18,060 nucleotides of DNA from an uncultured Jannaschia sp. (GTDB lineage Bacteria; Pseudomonadota; Alphaproteobacteria; Rhodobacterales; Rhodobacteraceae), in the NCBI GenBank assembly GCA_937916365.1, contig CALFSY010000131.1:1-18060 (forward strand), in the 5' to 3' direction. The notes under the pieces were generated by a model. The model was not told the origin of the DNA and did no database searches. It saw nothing but the letters and a program-made list of their open reading frames with translations. Below are positions 7,712-14,740 of the stretch, one piece after another. The stretch's first letter is position 1. The number at the start of each line of letters is the position of its first letter. The position numbers and the translations under genes were made by a program.

Positions 7712-8754
7712 CCGTTTTGGGTGCACGGCCACAGTTTATAAAGGCCGCCGCCGTTTCACGCGCGTTTCAACGCGATCGCCCCGATGTGACCGAAACCATC
7801 GTCCATACCGGACAACACTATGACGCCAATATGTCAGATGTGTTTTTTGATGATCTCGATATTCCGCGCCCTGCCCATAATCTTGGGATTGGTGGGGGCA
7901 GTCACGGCCAAAACACCGGCCGCATGTTAGAACACCTTGAAACGTTGATCGTGCAAAACCGGCCTGATTGGATGCTGGTCTTTGGCGATACCGATAGCAC
8001 GCTTGCAGGTGCCTTAGTGGCGGCCAAGGCCCATATCCCCCTCATCCACGTGGAAGCGGGATTGCGCAGTTTCAATCGCCGGATGCCGGAAGAAATCAAT
8101 CGGGTTTTAACCGATCATGTGTCTGATCTTTTGTTTGCCCCAACCCAAACCGCAAAGGACAATCTGCGCCGTGAAGGTATCGCAGACGCCCGCATTCATG
8201 TTTTTGGCGATGTCATGTTGGACGCGGCGTTGTTTTACCGGGATCGCGCGCGACAACCCGATTGGTTTGGCGCACTTGGCATAACGGGCGATTTCGCCCT
8301 ATGCACATTGCACCGTGCCGAAAACACCTCTGACCCTGCTGTGTTGGAAGCTATTTTTCGCGGTCTGGCGGCGGCACCGTTTCCGGTGATCCTGCCGGTG
8401 CATCCGCGCACGCGCAAAACGATGCACGCGCTTGGCCTTTCGTGGCCGGACACCGTGCATGCCGTTGATCCGGTCGGATATTTGGAAATGGTGTGGCTCG
8501 AATCCCATTGCCGCATTGTTTTGACGGATTCCGGTGGGGTCCAGAAAGAGGCATTTTTTCATCGCAAACCTTGCTTAACACTTCGGGCAGAAACCGAATG
8601 GGTGGAATTGGTGGCCGCAGGATGGAACAGATTGGTCGCCCATAATCCCGATGCCATCGCAGCAGGGTTAACCACCGATTGGGTGTCCGATCATGCGCCC
8701 GATCTTTATGGCCATGGGGATGCGGCACGGCGCATTGTGATGGCGATTCGATGA
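7699..8754 (+). CDS. wbpI: WbpI/WlbD-type UDP-GlcNAc3NAcA 2-epimerase (WecB superfamily)
   Basis: A 351-residue non-hydrolysing 2-epimerase. In this context it should convert UDP-2,3-diacetamido-glucuronic acid to the manno isomer UDP-ManNAc3NAcA. WecB-fold landmarks are GARPQFIKAA (8-17), HTGQHYD (36-42), GDTDST (Asp97), HVEAGLRS (Glu119), MPEEINR (Glu131/132), TLHRAENT (His205) and TDSGGVQKEA near 274-283. LRAETEWVELV follows; TEWVE is typical of the WbpI-type subgroup, whereas WecB itself has a different sequence here. The family aspartate after the arginine in this stretch (R-D) is Ala here. The start overlaps wbpE by 13 bases and the stop overlaps the next ATG. If this enzyme were a plain WecB, the cluster would instead make UDP-ManNAc, but the B-D-E block argues against that. 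Confidence 0.88.
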   Translation: MRILTVLGARPQFIKAAAVSRAFQRDRPDVTETIVHTGQHYDANMSDVFFDDLDIPRPAHNLGIGGGSHGQNTGRMLEHLETLIVQNRPDWMLVFGDTDSTLAGALVAAKAHIPLIHVEAGLRSFNRRMPEEINRVLTDHVSDLLFAPTQTAKDNLRREGIADARIHVFGDVMLDAALFYRDRARQPDWFGALGITGDFALCTLHRAENTSDPAVLEAIFRGLAAAPFPVILPVHPRTRKTMHALGLSWPDTVHAVDPVGYLEMVWLESHCRIVLTDSGGVQKEAFFHRKPCLTLRAETEWVELVAAGWNRLVAHNPDAIAAGLTTDWVSDHAPDLYGHGDAARRIVMAIR

Positions 8755-9947
8755 ATATATCCAATGGTCAAACCGCCCCGTCGCGCCATGTGCGCATCGC
8801 GCATTTGACCGTCTATCGTGATTTGCCTGACGGGATTCGCAAACAACTTAGCGCCGAACATAATGCCACGCGCGCCATCATCGGCGCGGATTGGACCACA
8901 CGTGCCATTCATGGCGGTGCCGCCCGCACAGGGTTTGAACGCCGGATCCCGATGCCTTTTCGGGCTATTATGTTGCGTAACCTTTACGGGTGGATCATTG
9001 CGCGACGATTGGCGCGGACGCATGATGTTGTTCTGCTGCGGCACATGCCGTTTGATCCCTTTGTGTTTTTCTTTGCTCCGTTCATTCGCAATCGGGTGAG
9101 TGTGCATCATTCCAAGGAGGTTGAGGAATTGCCCCTGATCCGCACGGGTGTGAAAGGGCGGTTTGCCGCCAGGCTTGAAACCTACACAGGCCGAGCGGCG
9201 GTGCGGTATGCGATAGGGGTTTTAGGGGTGACAGGCGAAATCGCACAGCATCAGGTTAATACACGCGCGCAGGGCAAACCTTGGTCTGTTTATGCCAATG
9301 GAATTGACCTCGACAGTGTGCCGCCGCTTGCCGATAATCGATCCGGCGGTATTGTTCAGGTGGCCTTTATTTGCAACACGTTTAGCGCGTGGCATGGGCT
9401 TGATCGATTGATGGCGGCGGTGGCAAAGGCGCCCCCGATGTTCGGGGCATTTGTTATCCATCTGATTGGAACATTGTCTGATACGCAACGCGCCGAAATC
9501 AATGCCATGGGTCCGCAGGCGCATCTTTTTCGCATACATGGCCATTTAACAACTGTGGCTTATCGTACCCTTTTGGCAGAATGTGATGTTGGTTTGGGAT
9601 CCTTGGCGATGGATCGTCAAAACCTACGCGAAGGCACAACGTTAAAGGTGCGCGAAATGTTGGCGATGGGTCTGCCGGTGTATTCTGGGCACAAAGATGC
9701 CGCATTGCCGAACGATTTTGCCTACTACGCCCATCGCCGCACAGTAGACATTGATGATTTATGTGAATTTGCCCGCACAATGAAACCCCATAACAGGTTA
9801 GATGTGCGACAGGCCGCAGCACCCTACATTGAAAAGGCAGCGGCGATGCAAAATGTTGTTGAATGGTGCTGGACGCTTATCCCCGTACATACGGCAGGGG
9901 CGGATTTTTCACCGCCCCCTCAACATCACCACGCGGCAGAAGGTTAG
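8751..9947 (+). CDS. GT-B glycosyltransferase, GT4-like
   Basis: A 398-residue probable retaining glycosyltransferase of GT-B fold. The N-terminal domain includes a hydrophobic stretch DPFVFFFAPFIRNRVSVHH near residue 100, then the segment VYANGIDLDSVPP near 181-193, which is typical of GT4 domain borders. The C-terminal domain has VAFICNTFSAWHGLDRLMAAV (about 204-224), FRIHGHL, and LREGTTLKVREMLAMGLPVY near 290-309, equivalent to the E-x7-E donor-binding region of GT4 enzymes. The ATG at 8751 overlaps the wbpI stop as ATGA; the open frame from 8679 is internal to wbpI. The tail is low complexity (PPPQHHHAAEG) and its DNA contains a strong GC hairpin. As it directly follows the ManNAc3NAcA genes it could transfer that sugar, but this is inference. 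Confidence 0.8.
   Translation: MNISNGQTAPSRHVRIAHLTVYRDLPDGIRKQLSAEHNATRAIIGADWTTRAIHGGAARTGFERRIPMPFRAIMLRNLYGWIIARRLARTHDVVLLRHMPFDPFVFFFAPFIRNRVSVHHSKEVEELPLIRTGVKGRFAARLETYTGRAAVRYAIGVLGVTGEIAQHQVNTRAQGKPWSVYANGIDLDSVPPLADNRSGGIVQVAFICNTFSAWHGLDRLMAAVAKAPPMFGAFVIHLIGTLSDTQRAEINAMGPQAHLFRIHGHLTTVAYRTLLAECDVGLGSLAMDRQNLREGTTLKVREMLAMGLPVYSGHKDAALPNDFAYYAHRRTVDIDDLCEFARTMKPHNRLDVRQAAAPYIEKAAAMQNVVEWCWTLIPVHTAGADFSPPPQHHHAAEG
9897..9918 (+). repeat. GC hairpin GGGGCGG / CCGCCCC at the end of the GT4-like gene
   Basis: Arms of seven perfect G/C pairs (9897-9903 and 9912-9918) with an eight-base loop ATTTTTCA lie in the last codons of the glycosyltransferase, 38 bases before the asnB start. 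The same arm sequence recurs at 3027-3043. It could attenuate or stabilise the transcript before asnB. Confidence 0.45.
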
Positions 9948-9955
9948 GGTGATCC

Positions 9956-11965
9956 ATGTGCGGAATTGCCGGTTTTCTGGGCGGTGTGGGGGCAAATGAA
10001 CGCCATGGGGATGTTGTGCGGCGCATGGGCGATACACTGGCCCATCGCGGCCCCGACGGGTCGGGTGTTTGGGCCGATCCGGTTGCTGGTGCTGCCTTGG
10101 CGCACCGGCGGCTGGCGATTTTGGATGTATCGCAGGCGGGGCAACAACCTATGCAATCGGCCAACGGGCGGTATGTGTTGGTGTTTAATGGTGAAATTTA
10201 CAACCACCTGGATTTAAGGGCCGATTTGGCGGCTGCGGCGTGTGCGCCGGAATGGCGCGGCCATTCGGATACCGAAACACTGTTGGCCGCGATCGAAGCC
10301 TGGGGCGTTGAACACAGTTTGCGGCGCACGGTGGGCATGTTTGCCTTTGCGTTGTGGGATCGCGGCGCGCGTGCGTTATGGCTGGCGCGGGATCGTTTTG
10401 GTGAAAAACCGCTGTATTATGGTTGGTGCGGTGGAGCGTTCGTGTTCGGATCGGAATTAAAGGCGTTGCGCGCTCATCCTGGGTTTCAAAATGCTGTGTG
10501 CCGCCGTGCGCTGGCACAGTATTTTCGGATGATGTATATTCCGGCCCCTTTTAGCATTTATGAAAGCATTTATAAACTTGAACCTGGATGTTTGCTGCAT
10601 GTTGAAGGGCAAGGGCAAAGCGTCACATCCCCCCCATCACAGCCTTTGCGCGGCGGCGATCATCACGGGCCTATCGAATGTCGTCGATGGTGGGCGTTTT
10701 CCGATACAGTAATGCGGGCACGACACACCCCCATCATAGATGAAAACGAAGCGCGCCATGAGGTAGAGGCAGGTTTGCGTCGTGCCATTAGGCGGCAATC
10801 ACTGTCGGATGTGCCGTTGGGCGCATTTCTAAGCGGTGGGGTGGACAGCACATTGATTGTTGCGTTGATGCAGATGCAATCCCCTCGGCCCGTCAAAACA
10901 TTCACCATGGGCTTTGAAGATGCCGCGTATGACGAAGCCCCCCATGCGCGGGCCGTGGCGCACCATTTGGGCACCGATCATACGGATATGATGGTGACCA
11001 CGGCCGATGCGCGGGCCCTGATCCGCGACTTGCATCATATCTATGACGAACCCTTTGCCGATTCATCGCAAATTCCCACCCTATTGGTGTGTAGTATTGC
11101 GCGACAGCACGTGACAGTGGCGTTGTCCGGCGACGCAGGCGACGAATTGTTTGGCGGTTATAACCGATATATCTGGGCCCCGCGTATTTGGAACAAGGTT
11201 CGATACCTGCCGCTAGTTTTACGAAATGCGTTTGCGGTGGGTTTGACGGGGATTTCGCCCCAGGGGTGGGAAAAGGGCGCGGGCGCCTTGGGCCGCCTTG
11301 GCGTGCCGATTGGGGGGATCGCGCGTTTGGGGGAAAAAGCGCATAAACTGGGGTCACGCCTGCGACATACCCGATCATTCGATGATTTTTACGTAGCGTT
11401 GGTGTCGGAATGGCCGCCTTCGGCGCATCTCGTAAGGGGGGGTGACCCAAACGATGCGGCTTTGCCGCCCGCCATGCGGGATGATATTCCCTTGGGTATT
11501 GGCGGGGCCACCGATCTTATGATGTATCGTGATACCCTGTCTTATTTGCCCGATGATATTTTATGCAAGGTTGACCGGGCCGCGATGGCCCATGGTCTGG
11601 AAACCCGTGTGCCGTTTTTGGATCACGATGTTGTCGAATTGGCCTGGCGCCTGCCCACATCGATGAAGATTGAGGGGGCAGAAGGCAAAAAAATTCTGCG
11701 GCGCATTTTGTATGACCAGGTGCCACGTGTGTTGATTGATCGACCAAAAGCAGGGTTCGCAATGCCCATCGGGCAATGGTTGCGCGGCGATCTGCGCGAT
11801 TGGGCCGAAGCGTTGCTTAATGAAACGCGCCTGCGCCGAGAAGGGTATCTTGATCCAACGACCGTGCGCGCGGCTTGGGCGCGGCACCTGCGCGGCACGC
11901 ATGATCATTCCGCCCAGGTGTGGAGCATTTTGATGTTTCAATCTTGGTTGGAGGCCACGCTATGA
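9956..11965 (+). CDS. asnB: Glutamine-hydrolysing asparagine synthetase-like amidotransferase
   Basis: A 669-residue AsnB-family protein. The N-terminal class II glutaminase domain (about 1-225) begins MCGIAGF, with Cys2 as the nucleophile, followed by HRGPDG near residue 31-36 and FNGEIYNHLDLR near 79-90. The C-terminal synthetase domain carries the ATP-pyrophosphatase loop LSGGVDST (Ser293 region), then SGDAGDELFGGYNRY near 393-407, DILCKVDRAAMAHGLETRVPFLD near 534-556 and a conserved PKAGFAMPIGQWLRG. It is slightly longer than the usual about 600-640. In polysaccharide clusters such proteins are often credited with converting uronic acid carboxylates to primary amides. Here the candidate substrate is ManNAc3NAcA or another uronic acid. 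Ordinary asparagine synthesis remains possible. A TAGGGTGA site precedes the ATG. Confidence 0.92.
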   Translation: MCGIAGFLGGVGANERHGDVVRRMGDTLAHRGPDGSGVWADPVAGAALAHRRLAILDVSQAGQQPMQSANGRYVLVFNGEIYNHLDLRADLAAAACAPEWRGHSDTETLLAAIEAWGVEHSLRRTVGMFAFALWDRGARALWLARDRFGEKPLYYGWCGGAFVFGSELKALRAHPGFQNAVCRRALAQYFRMMYIPAPFSIYESIYKLEPGCLLHVEGQGQSVTSPPSQPLRGGDHHGPIECRRWWAFSDTVMRARHTPIIDENEARHEVEAGLRRAIRRQSLSDVPLGAFLSGGVDSTLIVALMQMQSPRPVKTFTMGFEDAAYDEAPHARAVAHHLGTDHTDMMVTTADARALIRDLHHIYDEPFADSSQIPTLLVCSIARQHVTVALSGDAGDELFGGYNRYIWAPRIWNKVRYLPLVLRNAFAVGLTGISPQGWEKGAGALGRLGVPIGGIARLGEKAHKLGSRLRHTRSFDDFYVALVSEWPPSAHLVRGGDPNDAALPPAMRDDIPLGIGGATDLMMYRDTLSYLPDDILCKVDRAAMAHGLETRVPFLDHDVVELAWRLPTSMKIEGAEGKKILRRILYDQVPRVLIDRPKAGFAMPIGQWLRGDLRDWAEALLNETRLRREGYLDPTTVRAAWARHLRGTHDHSAQVWSILMFQSWLEATL

Positions 11966-11993
11966 CGCACTGTGGTATAGGGGCGTGGTTAGA

Positions 11994-13073
11994 ATGATAC
12001 CCTATTGGATTATGTTTTTTATCCCATCCCTTGTTGCGTTAGAGGCACGCCCGATTGCGCGCTACAACGTTGATGGAACGCGCCGCGTGGCGATCAAACC
12101 CATTTGGATTTTCGCGGTGATTATCACCATCGCACTGATCGGTTTCAGATTTGAGGTTGGCGGTGATTGGTTCACATATGCGGGGTATTTGGAACGCGGG
12201 CGGTTTTTATCGTTTGCAGATTTGTTTTATCAGGCCGACCCCGGATATGTGGCATTGAATATAGTGGCCGCCAGGTTGGGCGTGGGCATGACAGGGGTCA
12301 ACATTGCCTCGGCTATGATTTTCACGGCGGGTTTGGTGGTGTTTTTACAAACGTTGCCGAGGCCTTGGTTGGGGCTTAGCTGTGCGATCCCTTATCTCGT
12401 GATTGTTGTTGCAATGGGGTATACGCGCCAATCTGTGGCGCTTGGGTTTGTTATGCTGGGTTTGGTCGCGCTGCGGCGGCAGCGTGTGAAAACGTTTATT
12501 TTATGGGTGATCCTGGGCGCGTTGTTTCATAAAACAGCGGTTTTATTGTTGCCCATCGGGGCGATGATTTCCACACGCGCGCGTATTCAACACATCGGTT
12601 TGGTGGGTTTGGCGGCATTCGCGGCTTATGATGCTTTTTTGGCGCGACACGCCGAACAGTTGATTGACGTTTATATTGTTGAACAACTGACCAGTTCGCA
12701 GGGCGCTTTCGTTCGGTTGTTTATGAATGCGGTGCCTGCGGCGTTGATGCTATTTTTCGGGCGAAATTTGGCCATGACACCCACGGACCGAAAAATTTGG
12801 CGATTATTTTCATGGATAGCACTGTTTATGTTGGGGGCATTTTTTACAACGGGGTTTTCAACCGCGCTTGATCGGATGGCGTTGTATCTTATTCCGTTGC
12901 AACTGGTGTTATTCAGCCATCTGCCCGATGCGTTAGGCGTGCGGAATAGGCGGAATACGACATTTGTTTTTTTGATCGTGTTTTATTACGCACTTGTGCA
13001 ATTTGTCTGGCTGAACTTTGCCGCCCATGCGCCGTATTGGTTGCCGTATCAAATGGGATTTTCTCTAAATTAG
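11994..13073 (+). CDS. EpsG-family polytopic membrane protein, probable Wzy-type polysaccharide polymerase
   Basis: A 359-residue very hydrophobic protein with roughly ten predicted membrane segments, matching the EpsG family of putative polysaccharide polymerases. Landmarks: IPYWIMFFIPSLVAL at the N-terminus, FRFEVGGDWFTYAGYL near residue 46-61 (the family signature around GxDWxxY), DPGYVALN near 77-84, MGYTRQSVALGFVMLGL near 139-155 and FHKTAVLLLP near 177-186. It probably joins repeat units at the periplasmic face of the inner membrane. The ATG at 11994 is preferred because homologues begin MIPYW and GGGG lies about ten bases upstream. A GTG at 11985 would add three residues. It is the only polymerase-like gene in the window; no flippase accompanies it. 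Confidence 0.8.
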   Translation: MIPYWIMFFIPSLVALEARPIARYNVDGTRRVAIKPIWIFAVIITIALIGFRFEVGGDWFTYAGYLERGRFLSFADLFYQADPGYVALNIVAARLGVGMTGVNIASAMIFTAGLVVFLQTLPRPWLGLSCAIPYLVIVVAMGYTRQSVALGFVMLGLVALRRQRVKTFILWVILGALFHKTAVLLLPIGAMISTRARIQHIGLVGLAAFAAYDAFLARHAEQLIDVYIVEQLTSSQGAFVRLFMNAVPAALMLFFGRNLAMTPTDRKIWRLFSWIALFMLGAFFTTGFSTALDRMALYLIPLQLVLFSHLPDALGVRNRRNTTFVFLIVFYYALVQFVWLNFAAHAPYWLPYQMGFSLN

Positions 13074-13142
13074 CGGCGAAATGCGGTGCGCGATGACCAT
13101 CATTGAAACGGATACATTCCAAATCAACATAAGGCATGAAAC

Positions 13143-14405
13143 ATGAAAAAAATCGGTGTGATCGGGCTTGGGTATGTGGGGCTGCCGTTGGCGGTTGAAT
13201 TTGGCAGACACCGGCTCGTGACGGGGTTTGACATTAAGGCAGACCGCATTGCCGCCTTGCACAAAGGCCACGACGAAACGCAAGAGGTCAGCGTCACAGA
13301 CCTCGCGTCTGCGCGCGACCTGAGCTTTACAACCGTGGCCCAAGATCTTGCCGATTGTGCGATTTATATTGTCACGGTGCCCACGCCGCTTGACACGAAC
13401 AAACAACCCGATCTTGGCCCGCTTTTGACGGCATCCGAAATCGTGGGATCAGTTTTGAAACCTGGTGACATCGTGATTTATGAATCCACCGTGTATCCTG
13501 GTGCCACCGAAGAGGTGTGCGTGCCGGTTTTGGAAAACGTATCCGGTTTGACGTTCAACACCGATTTTTTCGTGGGCTATAGCCCCGAACGTATCAACCC
13601 CGGTGATAAATCGCATCGTCTTCCCGACATCCGCAAGGTAACATCGGGTTCGACCCCCGCCATTGCCACAGAAATCGATGCCCTGTATGCGCAGATCATC
13701 ACGGCAGGCACCTTCAAAGCGCCGTCAATCCGTGTGGCAGAGGCGGCGAAAGTTATCGAAAACACACAACGTGATCTGAACATCGCGTTGGTCAATGAAC
13801 TTGCGCTTATTTTTAACCGGATGGGCATTGATACCGCTGCGGTTCTTGAGGCAGCGGGCACGAAATGGAATTTTTTACCCTTTCGTCCGGGTCTGGTCGG
13901 CGGCCACTGCATCGGGGTGGATCCTTACTATTTAACCCATAAGGCCGAGGCGATTGGGTATCATCCCGAAATCATCCTGGCCGGGCGGCGGCTGAACGAT
14001 GGTATGGGCCTTTATGTGGCAAACCAGATGATCAAAGCGATGATGAAATGCGGCCACCGGATGATCGGGGCGCGTGTATTGATCTTGGGGTTGACCTTTA
14101 AGGAAAACTGCCCTGATTTGCGCAACACACGGGTCATTGATGTGATCCGCGAATTGCGGGAATTCGGTATTGATGTTGATGTGCACGACCCTTGGGCCAA
14201 TGCCCATGCGGCCGGTGCCGAATATGGTTTGGATTTGATCGCCGAGCCCCAGAAAAATGTTTACGAAGGCGTTTTGCTGGCCGTGGCGCATGAGAATTTC
14301 AAAGCCATGGGCGCGGGCGGAATACGCGCCTTTGGCCGTGAGGGGCATGTTTTTTTTGACCTGAAATCGGTTTTCCCGCAGGATGAATCAGACCTTAGGT
14401 TGTAG
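13143..14405 (+). CDS. tviB: UDP-N-acetylhexosamine 6-dehydrogenase, TviB/WbpO type
   Basis: A 420-residue NAD-dependent nucleotide-sugar 6-dehydrogenase of the UDP-glucose/UDP-HexNAc dehydrogenase family. It has the N-terminal Rossmann motif GLGYVG (8-13), TVPTP (78-82), ESTVYPGATEE (114-124), a conserved Lys203 in AAKVIENTQRDLN, and the catalytic Cys256 in GLVGGHCIGVDPYYLTHKAE. The middle stretch GTKWNFLPFRPG is typical of the TviB (UDP-GlcNAc) and WbpO (UDP-GalNAc) branch; WbpA differs here. It should supply UDP-GlcNAcA to the wbpB-encoded step, or UDP-GalNAcA if WbpO-like. It lies 69 bases after the polymerase, with a TAAGG site eight bases before the ATG, so it may be expressed partly on its own. 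It is the last gene of the cluster. Confidence 0.9.
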   Translation: MKKIGVIGLGYVGLPLAVEFGRHRLVTGFDIKADRIAALHKGHDETQEVSVTDLASARDLSFTTVAQDLADCAIYIVTVPTPLDTNKQPDLGPLLTASEIVGSVLKPGDIVIYESTVYPGATEEVCVPVLENVSGLTFNTDFFVGYSPERINPGDKSHRLPDIRKVTSGSTPAIATEIDALYAQIITAGTFKAPSIRVAEAAKVIENTQRDLNIALVNELALIFNRMGIDTAAVLEAAGTKWNFLPFRPGLVGGHCIGVDPYYLTHKAEAIGYHPEIILAGRRLNDGMGLYVANQMIKAMMKCGHRMIGARVLILGLTFKENCPDLRNTRVIDVIRELREFGIDVDVHDPWANAHAAGAEYGLDLIAEPQKNVYEGVLLAVAHENFKAMGAGGIRAFGREGHVFFDLKSVFPQDESDLRL

Positions 14406-14447
14406 CCAATGCATCGCCGTGCGCCCACATAACCACACAACAGCCCC

Positions 14448-14476
14448 TTGAAATCATCAAGCGACACGCATAAGCG
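14448..14476 (+). promoter_or_regulatory. Possible promoter of tRNA-His
   Basis: TTGAAA at 14448-14453 and TAAGCG at 14471-14476 are separated by 17 bases and would start transcription a few bases before the tRNA 5' end at 14487. The -35 element is good and the -10 element is weak, so this is a suggestion from spacing only. Confidence 0.3.
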
Positions 14477-14486
14477 ATAAACCGGC

Positions 14487-14563
14487 GCCGCCTTAGCTCA
14501 GTTGGTTAGAGCGCTGGATTGTGGATCCAGAGGTCCCCCGTTCAAGCCGGGGAGGCGGTACCA
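14487..14563 (+). tRNA. tRNA-His (anticodon GTG)
   Basis: The full cloverleaf can be folded by eye. The acceptor stem is 14487-14493 with 14553-14559 (a G:U pair at 1:72 and six Watson-Crick pairs). The D stem is GCTC/GAGC (14496-14499, 14509-14512). The anticodon stem is CTGGA/TCCAG with loop TTGTGGA and anticodon GTG at 14521-14523. The T stem is CCCCG/CGGGG around TTCAAGC. The discriminator is A73 (14560) and CCA is encoded (14561-14563). The base before position 1 is C, so no G-1 is encoded. Absence of G-1 together with A73 is a known peculiarity of many alphaproteobacterial tRNA-His species, whose HisRS does not need the usual G-1:C73 identity element. Confidence 0.95.
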
Positions 14564-14618
14564 TTCCCCACAGGCGTTGTGTATTTTGCCCCACGACTGT
14601 GGATAAGATACCATTTAC

Positions 14619-14645
14619 CACCCTAAACAATCTAAATTTAGGGTG
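14619..14645. repeat. Inverted repeat CACCCTAAA / TTTAGGGTG
   Basis: A perfect 9-bp inverted repeat (14619-14627 and 14637-14645) with a 9-base loop lies between tRNA-His and regA. No T-run follows, so it is not a textbook intrinsic terminator. It could end the tRNA transcript in a factor-assisted way or serve as an operator for regA. Confidence 0.5.
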
Positions 14646-14685
14646 CATATCTCACATATATATTTGATCGCTGCCGCACGTGATC

Positions 14686-14703
14686 TATATTTATGCAAAT
14701 ATA
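14686..14703. promoter_or_regulatory. AT-rich palindrome TATATTT-ATGC-AAATATA upstream of regA
   Basis: A perfect 7-bp inverted repeat with a four-base centre lies 38 bases before the regA start, inside an AT-rich stretch (about 14646-14715) that stands out from the surrounding GC-richer DNA. The position suits a promoter or regulator-binding site for regA. No specific regulator is recognised from the sequence. Confidence 0.4.
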
Positions 14704-14740
14704 CTAAGATGATAAGGTTGAGTTTAAGGAGTGTGCGGGT

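Noticed and set aside
10902..11450. 182-codon minus-strand frame opposite asnB
   Set aside because: Antisense to the conserved synthetase domain of AsnB, with low-complexity proline/arginine-rich translation and no start signal.
14568..14602. CCACAG/CTGTGG inverted repeat after tRNA-His as a terminator
   Set aside because: Only six pairs, a 23-base loop and no T-run; too weak to call.
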